Shown: in pieces, positions 53,002 to 61,678 of the stretch | Numbering within the stretch: position 1 is the stretch's first letter | Layout: each line of letters begins with the position of its first letter | Translations under genes and position numbers: made by a program | Notes under the pieces: model-generated | Told to the model about the DNA's origin: nothing | The model's input: the letters and a program-made list of their open reading frames with translations, nothing else | Database searches by the model: none | Assembly: GCA_027487775.1 (NCBI GenBank) | Contig: JAIYCY010000031.1 | Coordinates: 62,001-126,000 of the forward strand | Length of the DNA stretch: 64,000 nt | DNA from: Planctomycetaceae bacterium | GTDB lineage: Bacteria > Planctomycetota > Phycisphaerae > Tepidisphaerales > Tepidisphaeraceae | Direction: 5' to 3'

Positions 53002-54636
53002 ATGTTTGAACATATTTGGAACGTCACGCGCGAGTTCTTCGCCTCCAGCGGCTTCGGCCAGTTCTATTGGGGCAATGCCGTCATGATCGGCATTGGGCTT
53101 CTCTTCATTTATCTGGCGATTAAGCGAGGATTCGAGCCGCTGCTTCTCGTGCCGATCGGATTCGGCATCCTCATCGGCAACGTGCCCTACAACAGTTCCA
53201 CCACGCCCGTCGGCGCATATGACGGGCCGGTGGATGTCTCGCGCATCGACTATTACAGCACTGAGGAGGTCACCTGGGCAGGCAACACCTTTCAGCCGTG
53301 GCAGCTTATTCAAAATCCCGTGGTCGGCGAAGCGTTGGCCAATGAGCCGACGCGCTCTGGCCGCGAGAAACTGATTTACAACCGGAATCTGGGCAAACTC
53401 AACGACGAGCGCGCGGCGCAAGGTCTGGCCCGGCTCAGCGAACAGGAATTGCTCCCCACCGACTATCAGGCGGTCATGGTCGATCGCACGGTGCGTCTGC
53501 CGATCCCACAAACCAAGGGCAACCTCAACGAACAGATCGACGTCGGGCTGCAACCACTGATTCAGGGTCGGACCGTCGTGGTCGGTCAGCAGGTTCATCT
53601 GGACGACAGGGTCACCGTCCTCAAGCCGATCACGGCCGCCAAGGAGTTGGACCCGGGTCTCGTGCCGGATCAAACCTATCCATTGCTCATCGATCGAGGC
53701 CGACAGAATCCATCGCACGCCAGTCCGCTCTGGACGATTTCACGCGGGATCATCTGGGATTTCTTTCCTCCGCTCATTTTTCTGGGGCTCGGCGCACTGA
53801 CTGACTTCGGCCCACTGCTGGCCAATCCGCGTACGATCCTTCTCGGGGCTGCGGCACAGTTCGGCGTCTTTGCGACCGTCTTCGGCGCGACGTTCCTGGG
53901 TTTCAGCGGCCCCGAAGCCGCGAGCATCGGCATCATCGGAGGGGCGGACGGTCCGACCGCGATCTATCTCGCCTCCAAACTCGCGCCGGACCTTCTCGGA
54001 GCGATCGCCCTCTCGGCCTACAGCTACATGGCGATGGTCCCGCTGATCCAACCGCCGATCATGCGCGCTCTCACCACCAAGAAAGAGCGTATGATCCGCA
54101 TGGAAAGTCCAAGGGACGTTTCCAAAAACCTTCGCGTGCTCTTTCCCATTTTCGGATTCCTGATCACTGCCTTCATTGCCAACGCTGCGCTTCCGCTGCT
54201 CGGATTCCTGTTCTTCGGCAACCTGCTGCGGGAAAGCGGCGTGGTGGATCGACTCTTCAAAACGGCTCAGGGCACGTTCATTGATATCGTGACGATCCTG
54301 CTCGGCATCTCGGTCGGTTGTCTTACACAGGCGGGCACGTTCCTCACCGTTCGCACGCTCGGCATCTTCATGCTGGGAATGGCGTCGTTCGCGATCGCGA
54401 CTGCGGCCGGCATCTTGATGGCCAAGGCGATGAACCTCTTCCTCAAGCAGAAGATCAATCCACTGATCGGATCCGCGGGCGTCAGCGCCGTACCGATGTC
54501 GGCGCGCGTATCGCAGATGATGGCGCACCGCGACGACCCGCACAATTTCATCCTGATGCACGCGATGGGCCCCAACGTCGCAGGCGTGATCGGCACTGCT
54601 GTCGCGGCAGGCGTTCTGCTGAGCTATTACCACTGA
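53002..54636 (+). CDS. Na+-translocating decarboxylase beta subunit with large insertion
   Basis: The membrane subunit (OadB/MmdB/GcdB type) that decarboxylates carboxybiotin and pumps Na+. Typical helices include NAVMIGIGLLFIYLAIKRGFEPLLLVPIGFGILIGN (25-60), FFPPLIFLGLGALTDFGPLLANPRTILLGAAAQFGVFATV (254-293) and GGADGPTAIYLASKLAPDLLGAIALSAYSYMAMVPLIQPPIMRAL with the GGADGPTxI motif. The protein has 544 residues, against about 400-430 in the family: residues about 64-245 are an extra hydrophilic segment where relatives have a short loop. All membrane motifs remain intact. Confidence 0.92.
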   Translation: MFEHIWNVTREFFASSGFGQFYWGNAVMIGIGLLFIYLAIKRGFEPLLLVPIGFGILIGNVPYNSSTTPVGAYDGPVDVSRIDYYSTEEVTWAGNTFQPWQLIQNPVVGEALANEPTRSGREKLIYNRNLGKLNDERAAQGLARLSEQELLPTDYQAVMVDRTVRLPIPQTKGNLNEQIDVGLQPLIQGRTVVVGQQVHLDDRVTVLKPITAAKELDPGLVPDQTYPLLIDRGRQNPSHASPLWTISRGIIWDFFPPLIFLGLGALTDFGPLLANPRTILLGAAAQFGVFATVFGATFLGFSGPEAASIGIIGGADGPTAIYLASKLAPDLLGAIALSAYSYMAMVPLIQPPIMRALTTKKERMIRMESPRDVSKNLRVLFPIFGFLITAFIANAALPLLGFLFFGNLLRESGVVDRLFKTAQGTFIDIVTILLGISVGCLTQAGTFLTVRTLGIFMLGMASFAIATAAGILMAKAMNLFLKQKINPLIGSAGVSAVPMSARVSQMMAHRDDPHNFILMHAMGPNVAGVIGTAVAAGVLLSYYH

Positions 54637-54678
54637 TTTTTTGACTCAGTGATTCGCTTCACGGATGAACTGAAACAT

Positions 54679-55347
54679 ATGAGAGCAATCGTGAGACTGA
54701 ATCGATTCCATTTTGATCAGACTGATTCGACCAGCACGCAGGCCTGGAAGCTCATCCACGCGCGGGAGCCGATGCCCTTTTCGGTGACCGCAGACACGCA
54801 GACAAGCGGCCGCGGTCGATCGGGCAAGAGTTGGCAGAGTCCTGCGGGCGGTGCGTGGCTCAGTGTAGCCTGGCCGATCGTCGGCGTGGCGCAGCGGTAC
54901 GCGCGTGTGCCTCTTGTCGCCGCCAGCAGCGTGTATCAGGCGATCGTTCCGCTTCTCAAGCCCGGCTCGGATGTCCGGATCAAGTGGCCGAACGACATTC
55001 TCATCGACGCCAAAAAGGTCTGCGGCGTTCTTTGCGAGCAGCAGCTATCTCCCGTGCCCGCTGTGGTGATCGGGGTGGGGATCAACGTGAATGTCGATCC
55101 GCTGGTCCTGGGTCGCGATCTGCGACTGCCCGCCACCAGTCTGCATCTTCATGGCAATCAACCGCTCACCATCGGCGCGATCATCGATCGCGTGATCGCC
55201 TCGCTCGATGAATCGCTGCAGGCGCTCGAGCGGTTCGATCTGAATGATCCGCAGCGGAAGGCGATCGAAACGGATCCGCGTTGGCTCGATTTTTCGCCTG
55301 ACGAACTGCGCACAGCCGAGGCGTTACCCAAGAACACGACCTCGTAA
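54679..55347 (+). CDS. birA: Biotin-[carboxyl-carrier-protein] ligase (BirA catalytic domain)
   Basis: Attaches biotin to the carrier protein of the upstream decarboxylase. The 222-residue protein has QTDSTSTQAWKLI, the biotin/ATP motif TSGRGRSGKSWQSPAGGAWLS, DVRIKWPNDILIDAKKVCGVLCEQ with KWPND, and VVIGVGINVNV. It lacks the N-terminal helix-turn-helix repressor of E. coli BirA, and the usual C-terminal SH3-like domain is replaced by a short helix-rich tail, so it would be a catalytic but not regulatory ligase. ATG 54679 is chosen; GTG 54649 is a longer alternative. Confidence 0.92.
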   Translation: MRAIVRLNRFHFDQTDSTSTQAWKLIHAREPMPFSVTADTQTSGRGRSGKSWQSPAGGAWLSVAWPIVGVAQRYARVPLVAASSVYQAIVPLLKPGSDVRIKWPNDILIDAKKVCGVLCEQQLSPVPAVVIGVGINVNVDPLVLGRDLRLPATSLHLHGNQPLTIGAIIDRVIASLDESLQALERFDLNDPQRKAIETDPRWLDFSPDELRTAEALPKNTTS

Positions 55348-55396
55348 CTTCAGCAACTGCTTGTTTGATTGACGACCCTTATCCGGAGTAGTACCC

Positions 55397-56881
55397 ATGT
55401 CCGCCCCCACACGATTCGCAAAACTCACCCCCGAAGAAGCCGCCGAACTCATCGGACATGGCGCGACCCTCGGATTCAGCGGATTCACGCCCGCCGGTGC
55501 GGCGAAAGCGACCCCGCTCGCCCTTGCTGCGCGTGCCAAGCGACTGCACGCTGAAGGCAAGCCGTTTAAGGTTCGCGTCCTCACCGGGGCGTCGACAGGC
55601 GCTTCGATCGACGACGCCCTTGCCGAAGCGGATGCGATTTCATGGCGTGCGCCTTACCAGTCGTCCAAGGCGCTTCGCAATCGCATCAATCGTCAGGAGA
55701 CCGAATTCGTCGACATGCACCTCTCGCACGTGCCGCAGATGGTCGAGTTCGGATTCTTTGGCAAGATCGATTTCGCCATCGTTGAGGCGGTTGATGTCGC
55801 GCCTGACGGTCGCATCTATCTCTCGACGTCCGTCGGTGCATCTCCCAGCTATCTCAAGCACGCCGAGAAGGTCATCATCGAGGTCAATCGGCATCACACC
55901 AAGCAGCTCATGGAGATGCACGACATCAAGATTCTGCCCGCCCCGCCGCACCGGAACCCGATCCCGATCGACCATCCTCTGGCCAAGATCGGAACGCCCT
56001 TTGCCGCATGCGATCCGGAGAAGATTCTCGGCATCGTCGAGACCGATGAATCGGACGGCGTCGCGCCGTTTGATCCAGTCGATGACGTGTCGGAGAAGAT
56101 CGCAGGTCACGTCGTGAAGTTCCTGCTCGACGAACTCGCCGCCGGTCGGATTCCGCCGGAGTTTCTGCCGCTTCAATCGGGCGTGGGCAACGTCGCCAAC
56201 GCGGTGATGGCGGGCCTCGGCAAGAGCGATGTGCCGTCGTTCTATATGTATAGCGAAGTCTTCCAGGACGCCCTGGTCGATCTGATGGAGCAGGGCCGAC
56301 TCCTCGGCGCGTCGGCAACAAGTCTGACGCTCTCCGAGCCGCAGCTGAAGCGCGTCTATGACAACATGCGTTTCTTCGCCCCTCGGATCGTCCTTCGACC
56401 ACAGGAGCTTTCAAATAATCCTGGCGTCATCCGACGACTCGGCGTCATCGCCATCAACACAGTCCTTGAAATGGACATCTTCGGCAACGCCAACAGCACG
56501 CACGTGGCCGGCACACAGTTGATGAACGGCGTGGGCGGATCGGGCGATTTTGTTCGCAACAGCTACTTGTCGATTCTCGTCGCACCGAGCATCGCCAAGG
56601 CGGGCAGGATCAGTACCGTCGTGCCGATGGTGAGCCACGTGGATCACAACGAGCACTCCGTCCAGATCCTCGTCACCGAGCAAGGCCTTGCCGACCTGCG
56701 CGGGCTCGGGCCGATCGAACGGGCGAAGCGCATCATCGAAAAGTGCGCGCACCCGTCGTATCGACCCTATCTCCACGACTACATTCAAAGCGCCACGCTC
56801 GGCCACGTCCGGCATGACCTGGCCCGTTGCTACGAGTTGCATCAGAACCTGCTCAAGACAGGTCAAATGCTGCCGAAGTAG
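55397..56881 (+). CDS. Acyl-CoA:acid CoA transferase (acetyl-CoA hydrolase/transferase family)
   Basis: A 494-residue class I CoA transferase. RFAKLTPEEAAELI and LGFSGFTPAGAAKA start the first domain; TGASTGASID and SVGASPSYLKHAEKVIIEVN form the CoA sites; LQSGVGNVANAVMAGL (262-270 core) and the active-site Glu287 in MYSEVFQDALVDLM carry the chemistry. The family includes ScpC (propionyl-CoA:succinate), AarC and Cat1. Because it follows the propionate pathway genes, a role in transferring CoA from propionyl-CoA to succinate is the natural reading, though acetate use is not excluded. It ends the operon. Confidence 0.92.
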   Translation: MSAPTRFAKLTPEEAAELIGHGATLGFSGFTPAGAAKATPLALAARAKRLHAEGKPFKVRVLTGASTGASIDDALAEADAISWRAPYQSSKALRNRINRQETEFVDMHLSHVPQMVEFGFFGKIDFAIVEAVDVAPDGRIYLSTSVGASPSYLKHAEKVIIEVNRHHTKQLMEMHDIKILPAPPHRNPIPIDHPLAKIGTPFAACDPEKILGIVETDESDGVAPFDPVDDVSEKIAGHVVKFLLDELAAGRIPPEFLPLQSGVGNVANAVMAGLGKSDVPSFYMYSEVFQDALVDLMEQGRLLGASATSLTLSEPQLKRVYDNMRFFAPRIVLRPQELSNNPGVIRRLGVIAINTVLEMDIFGNANSTHVAGTQLMNGVGGSGDFVRNSYLSILVAPSIAKAGRISTVVPMVSHVDHNEHSVQILVTEQGLADLRGLGPIERAKRIIEKCAHPSYRPYLHDYIQSATLGHVRHDLARCYELHQNLLKTGQMLPK

Positions 56882-56952
56882 TTCGACCGTTTCAGATCGA
56901 CCTTTGGCGGCCATCCCATCGCGATCCGCTGTCGATTTGATACCCTCGGCTC

Positions 56953-58638
56953 GTGCGCGATTTGTTTCCGTTCACTTTCCTCTCACCGATGTGGCTCGGG
57001 CTGATCGCGCCTTGGCTCGGGTTGTTGATTTGGATGATGCGTCGCCGCGTTCCGATGACGCATGCCCCGGCCGTCTTTCTCTGGCCCGACGCTGGCGTGT
57101 TGCGCAAGACCGATGCTCATCGCCCGCGTCGCCGCCTTCCGCTTGCGTCGATATGTTTTCTGCTCGGTCTGCTGTCGCTCATCCTCGCACTAGCTCGACC
57201 CACACCCAACCACGCCGTGCCCGATGTGCATCTGCTCATCGACGCTGGCGTGACGATGCGTCAGGCGACCAGCACCGGCACCACCCGCCTGCAGGCTGCC
57301 CTCGATGTGGCACGGTCGCTTCAATTGGATTCCGCACCGCGCACCATCGTCCCGCCCTCATTGCACGTAGAGTCGCCCGACGATGCAGATAGATCCTTGG
57401 ACAACATCCAAGCCACCCCCATCGACACGCGCAGCCTGCTCCTGCCGACACTGCATCGCCTGCTGAGAGACAGCGATCGACCGATCGTCTTGATTTCTGA
57501 TCAGGCAATTGACGTAAACGCCGGGGCCATGAATGAATCGGTCGGAGGCTCTCCGATCGATTTTTCGCGCATCCTCCGTATCGCCCCGCCCGCGCCGCTG
57601 CCTCGCGCCGGGATCGAATCTGTCACCTTTTCCAGCGGGGTTTTACGTGCAACACTCCTCCAACAAGGCCCGCCTGCGAGTGTGAAGATCGAACTCGAGG
57701 ATGAAAACGAGGTGACGCTCGAAGCGTTTGATGTCACCCCCGAACGCTTCACCGAAATCGAGCGTGAGTCGAATGGCCCGACGAGTCCAATTCAACCGCG
57801 TTTGGCGCGCGCTGTCGTCGACATCGATTTGGAGCCTTCGCTTCAGCAGTCCGAGAGGCTCCACCTTCGTGTGAATGAGTCGCGCGATGCATTACCGAGC
57901 GATCGGCATTGGATCATCGAGTTTCGGTCGCTCGCGCGAGCCGCACGGATCGATCCCGAAGCGGAGAACACGTTGTCGCCCGACGTGCGGCGTGTTGTCG
58001 AGCTATTCAATCAGTTGCAGAACGAATCTGCTTCGACTGTGCTCGACGATGCCACGTCGCGCATGTCGGTTCGAGTGGGTCATCGTTCCGACGCCGGGCC
58101 TTGCATTGTGATCGCGAAGGCCGTTCCGGTCAGCGGGAAATTGAACAAGAGGCTCAGCAAGATCGAGTTGGTTGATCATCCCGTGACGCGCGATGTCGAT
58201 TGGCCGACGGAAGTCGACGCGATGGCGGGCGAGTTGCCGTCCGGCTATTGGCCTGTTGTCTGGGGCCGGGATTCAGCGGACATGCGTCATGCGATCGTGG
58301 GAGTTCGCGAATCGGCATCAACACGGAGTGCGGCGTCCCGAGCGGTTTGGATCGGCTTTGATGCAGGCGATTGGTCGCGTGAGGTCGGCTTTGTTGTTCT
58401 CTGGTCGAACATGCTGAACTTCGTGACGGGCACGGGGGACGACCTCGCCGCGCAGGGCGTTGCCTTTGTGGCGGGCCGGGCGAGCGCGACAAGCGATCGC
58501 GAGCGTTTTAAGAGACTCGATCGCGTTCGGCGGGCAGGTGAATGGGAAGCGTCGCAGCACTTGCGATTGCTGGGGGTCGGAATGCTGTTGGCCGGGGGAT
58601 GGATGATGCTGAAACCTCGGATCCGAGGCCCTGCATGA
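56953..58638 (+). CDS. BatA-type membrane protein with degenerate VWA-like domain
   Basis: A 561-residue protein starting with the BatA N-terminal pattern: FTFLSPMWLGLIAPWLGLLIWMM and RRRLPLASICFLLGLLSLILALARP, two helices separated by VFLWPDAGVLRKT. The following stretch VHLLIDAGVTMRQATSTGTTRLQAALDVARSLQ takes the place of a von Willebrand A domain, but the metal-binding DxSxS is replaced by DAGVT, so ion binding is probably lost. A final helix (LRLLGVGMLLAGGWMML) closes the protein. BatA proteins belong to the Bacteroides aerotolerance group, often beside MoxR ATPases, none of which is here. GTG 56953 is the start. Confidence 0.75.
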   Translation: MRDLFPFTFLSPMWLGLIAPWLGLLIWMMRRRVPMTHAPAVFLWPDAGVLRKTDAHRPRRRLPLASICFLLGLLSLILALARPTPNHAVPDVHLLIDAGVTMRQATSTGTTRLQAALDVARSLQLDSAPRTIVPPSLHVESPDDADRSLDNIQATPIDTRSLLLPTLHRLLRDSDRPIVLISDQAIDVNAGAMNESVGGSPIDFSRILRIAPPAPLPRAGIESVTFSSGVLRATLLQQGPPASVKIELEDENEVTLEAFDVTPERFTEIERESNGPTSPIQPRLARAVVDIDLEPSLQQSERLHLRVNESRDALPSDRHWIIEFRSLARAARIDPEAENTLSPDVRRVVELFNQLQNESASTVLDDATSRMSVRVGHRSDAGPCIVIAKAVPVSGKLNKRLSKIELVDHPVTRDVDWPTEVDAMAGELPSGYWPVVWGRDSADMRHAIVGVRESASTRSAASRAVWIGFDAGDWSREVGFVVLWSNMLNFVTGTGDDLAAQGVAFVAGRASATSDRERFKRLDRVRRAGEWEASQHLRLLGVGMLLAGGWMMLKPRIRGPA

Positions 58639-59072
58639 CCTTCCCCGGAATCGAGTCCAAGGATCAGATCGGCCGGGGGCGATTTGTCGTTGGGCCGAGA
58701 AATTTCCAAAGCATGACGAAACAACAGGCATTGCGATTGATTGCAGCGGAAGACTCCTCTACACTCCACCGGACCGTGGACGGCGACAGCCGTTGCCCGG
58801 TTCGTGCCCGTTCGCCCTCGGCCCACCCGGACCGCTGCGTATAAGCGTCGACTAGAATGACACTTAGCACGCAAGTGTGGTGGAACCAAGAGCGTCCGTG
58901 CAGTAGAGTATGCATGGGAATAATCGTTGGTCGGACAGGATTTCGACCGGCGGTGATTCAAGTGTTGCGGTAGACCAACCGAAGCTAAGCCGAGTGCCCG
59001 AGGCGGGGCGTCATCACCCCGACGACCGTCCGGAGGCATTACGCAGAGGCATCACTCAACGGAGCCGACTCG
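58639..59072. other. 434-bp leader region of the pyruvate dehydrogenase genes
   Basis: No gene is supported. The best promoter candidate is TTGATT (58737-58742) and TACACT (58760-58765) separated by 17 bp. Small inverted repeats occur, for example CACTT/AAGTG around 58862-58880 and GGTCG/CGACC near 58931-58950. The remaining 300 bp would be an unusually long untranslated leader; no riboswitch class or small RNA (tmRNA, RNase P, 6S) was recognised. Confidence 0.5.
58737..58765 (+). promoter_or_regulatory. Possible promoter of pdhA
   Basis: TTGATT (-35-like) and TACACT (-10-like) with a 17-bp spacer, about 310 bp upstream of the E1 alpha ATG. Four of six positions match in each box. Confidence 0.4.
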
Positions 59073-60119
59073 ATGGCCGTCGCCAATCCTTCTGTAGTTC
59101 GTCCGGAACGCAAGCCCCCCACCGCCAGCGATGGCAAGCTCGAACGCGAGCGTCTTCGGATGATGATGCTCATCCGTCGCCTCGAAGAGCGAACCTATAC
59201 TGAGTACACCAAGCCCGGCCAGAAGATCGGCGGGTTCTGCCACTTGTATAGTGGTCAGGAAGCGGTCTCGGTCGGAGTGGCCGCCGTCTTTGACAAGACG
59301 CGCGACGCGCTGATCAACGCTTACCGCTGCCACGGACATTCGCTTGCTTTGGGCATGAGCGCCCATTCAGTGATGGCGGAGCTTTTCGGCAAAGCCACCG
59401 GCTGTTCCAAAGGCAAGGGCGGCTCGATGCACCTCTTCCAGGCGGAAGTCGGCAACCACGGCGGTCACGGCATCGTCGGCGGACACTTGCCGGTGGCGCT
59501 GGGCTTTGCCTTCGCGCAGCAATACAAAAAGAACGGCGGCGCCACGATCTGTCTGTTCGGCGACGGCGCGATCAACCAGGGCACGTTCAATGAATCGATG
59601 AACATGGCGAGCCTCTGGAAGCTCCCAGTTGTCTACGTCGTGGAAAACAACGGCGTTGCGATGGGAACGACCGTCGAGCGACACTCCGCCGAGCGTGATC
59701 TGGCCAAGCGTGGCGCCGGCTTTGCCATGCCCTACTACAACGTCGATGGCATGGACCTCGACACCGTCATCGAAGCCGTCGGCGAGGCCTTTGCCCGTTG
59801 CCGTGCCGGCGAGGGCCCCACCTTCCTCTCCATCAACACCTACCGCTATCGCGGCCACTCGATGTCCGATCCGCTGAAGTATCGCACAAAGGAAGAGGCC
59901 GAGAAGTGGAAGAAGCGTGATCCGATCTCGATCTACTTCGACCGCATGAAGGCCAAGACCCTGATCAACGAAGAGCAGTTCGACGCCATGCAGGACGAGG
60001 TCAACGCCGAAGTCGAAGCCGCCATTCGTCAAGCCGACGCCGATCCGCACCCCGCCCCCGAAGAGCGCTTCGACGACATCCTCGCCGAAACATATCCGTT
60101 CGACGGCAAAGGACGATGA
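59073..60119 (+). CDS. pdhA: Pyruvate dehydrogenase E1 component, alpha subunit
   Basis: The thiamine-diphosphate-binding half of the alpha2beta2 E1, oxidatively decarboxylating pyruvate. LMLIRRLEERTYTEY, GFCHLYSGQEAVSVGVAA and YRCHGHSLALGMS mark the N-terminal part; GDGAINQGTFNESMNMASLWKLPVVYVVEN is the TPP motif (GDG to N); YRYRGHSMSDPLKYR is the loop equivalent to the regulatory phosphorylation loop of the mitochondrial enzyme. A 2-oxoacid preference other than pyruvate (branched chain, acetoin) cannot be excluded. The beta subunit gene lies 310 bp downstream, with a small gene between. Confidence 0.92.
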   Translation: MAVANPSVVRPERKPPTASDGKLERERLRMMMLIRRLEERTYTEYTKPGQKIGGFCHLYSGQEAVSVGVAAVFDKTRDALINAYRCHGHSLALGMSAHSVMAELFGKATGCSKGKGGSMHLFQAEVGNHGGHGIVGGHLPVALGFAFAQQYKKNGGATICLFGDGAINQGTFNESMNMASLWKLPVVYVVENNGVAMGTTVERHSAERDLAKRGAGFAMPYYNVDGMDLDTVIEAVGEAFARCRAGEGPTFLSINTYRYRGHSMSDPLKYRTKEEAEKWKKRDPISIYFDRMKAKTLINEEQFDAMQDEVNAEVEAAIRQADADPHPAPEERFDDILAETYPFDGKGR

Positions 60120-60135
60120 ACAGGGACGATGATCG

Positions 60136-60399
60136 ATGAGCGAAGATGCTTGGAAACCATCCCCAGATCGCGATCCGGAAGAGCTTAGTCTCGATCAACA
60201 GATCAAAGACCTCTTGCGGGCGGATCCCTTCGTCGATTTTACAATCATCTTGACCAGTGGCGATCGCGTTGATGTTAAAGACCCTTTCGCACTCGCATTC
60301 GGAAAAAGCCTCCTTTACTCGTTCCCCAACCAAGGCGGCGGACTCCTCATCCGAAAGAACCAAATTGTGGCAGTCGAGACCCACGAACCTGCCCACTGA
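60136..60399 (+). CDS. Small unknown protein inside the pdh operon
   Basis: An 87-residue protein between the E1 alpha and beta genes: IKDLLRADPFVDFTIILTSGDRVDVKDPFALAFGKSLLYSFP, then LLIRKNQIVAVETHEP. It lines up with the 77-residue protein at 43638 over PF-x3-x-x-x-L-x-SG-x4-V-x-x-P and the final IV-x-VE. No signal, helix or known motif. The GATG start and stop codon agree with codon use of a real gene. Its presence inside an enzyme operon suggests co-expression, but function cannot be inferred. Confidence 0.75.
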   Translation: MSEDAWKPSPDRDPEELSLDQQIKDLLRADPFVDFTIILTSGDRVDVKDPFALAFGKSLLYSFPNQGGGLLIRKNQIVAVETHEPAH

Positions 60400-60429
60400 T
60401 ATCTCAAACGAACCCCTAGCGAGATTCCC

Positions 60430-61413
60430 ATGCCCACCATGCAATTCCGTGAAGCCCTCCGCGCCGCCATGACCGAAGAGATGGAGCGCGACGAAACCGT
60501 CTTCCTCATGGGCGAGGAAGTCGCCGAGTACAACGGCGCGTATAAAGTCAGCCAGGGGATGCTCGAGAAGTTCGGGCCCAAGAGGATCATCGACAGCCCG
60601 ATCTCCGAAGCCGGATTCGCAGGGCTCGGCGTCGGCGCGGCGGCCATGGGACTGCGACCCATCATCGAGTTCATGAGCTGGTCCTTCACCTGGGTCTGCA
60701 TCGACCAGATCGTCAACAACGCCGCCAATGTCCGCTACATGTCCGGCGGACAATACAAAGTCCCGGTCGTCTTTCGCGGCGGCAACGGCATCGCACACCA
60801 ACTCGGCGCGACACACTCCCATCGCATGGAGACCGTCTACGCCCGCATCCCCGGACTCGTCGTCGTCAGCCCTTCCACCCCCGCCGACGCCAAAGGCCTG
60901 CTCAAGGCCTCCATCCGATGCAACGACCCGGTCATCTTCCTCGAATCCGAAAAGATGCTCAACGAAACCGGCGAAGTCCCCGATGACACCGACTTTACCG
61001 TCCCCATCGGCGTCGCCAACGTCGAACGCACCGGCGCCGATGTCACCGTCATCAGTTACGGCCGACCGCTCCAGCGCGTCGTTCGGCCCGCGGTCGCGGA
61101 ACTCGTCAAACAGGGCGTCGACGTCGAACTCATCGATGTCCGCACCATCCGGCCCCTCGACGTCAATACGCTCGTCAACTCCATCAAGAAGACTCATCGG
61201 TGCGTCTTCATCGACGAAGACTACGGCTACTGCGGCATCGGCACCGCCATGAGCGGCAAGATCTACGAAACCGTCTGGGACGATCTCGACGCCCCCATCA
61301 AGCACCTCTGCTCCGACGAAATCCCCGTCCCCTTCAATCACTACCTCGAAGAAGCCATGATGCCCAGCGTCGAAAAAATCATCGCCGGCGTCAAAGAAGT
61401 CTGCTATCGCTAA
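60430..61413 (+). CDS. pdhB: Pyruvate dehydrogenase E1 component, beta subunit
   Basis: A 327-residue partner of the alpha subunit, forming the active-site dimer interface. PTMQFREALRAAMTEEMERDETVFLMGEEVAEYNGAYKVSQGMLEKFGPKRIIDSPISEAGFAGLGVGAAAMGLRPIIEFMSWSFTW holds the TPP-contacting Glu; VVFRGGNGIAHQLGATHSHRMETVYARIPGLVVVSPSTPADAKGLLKASI and EDYGYCGIGTAMSGKIYETV complete the fold. E2 and E3 genes do not follow; the next gene is unrelated. Confidence 0.94.
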   Translation: MPTMQFREALRAAMTEEMERDETVFLMGEEVAEYNGAYKVSQGMLEKFGPKRIIDSPISEAGFAGLGVGAAAMGLRPIIEFMSWSFTWVCIDQIVNNAANVRYMSGGQYKVPVVFRGGNGIAHQLGATHSHRMETVYARIPGLVVVSPSTPADAKGLLKASIRCNDPVIFLESEKMLNETGEVPDDTDFTVPIGVANVERTGADVTVISYGRPLQRVVRPAVAELVKQGVDVELIDVRTIRPLDVNTLVNSIKKTHRCVFIDEDYGYCGIGTAMSGKIYETVWDDLDAPIKHLCSDEIPVPFNHYLEEAMMPSVEKIIAGVKEVCYR

Positions 61414-61678
61414 CCGACCAGTTCCTTCCGAGAGGCGCACAGCACGCACACTGAGTTGGACGTTGCGCGACCAGACCGAATTCTTCATCGCGCCCTCGTT
61501 CCCCGCCGGTTTCGCCAAGACCCGCTCCTACGCGCCCGGATGCTCTCAGCCTCGGGCCTGTTATAAAAATTTGAACCGCACATTTCGATTGATGTCGTGG
61601 GACTCGATCGGTACCGTTTCCTCACGCCCGGTAATGTACTGGCACTTCTTGTTGTCCCCGCTTTTTTTAGGAGAGATC

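Noticed and set aside
58910..59060. Possible tmRNA or other structured RNA upstream of pdhA
   Set aside because: A GGATTTCGACCGG-like string recalls the tmRNA start, but the matching acceptor and tag-peptide frame are missing.
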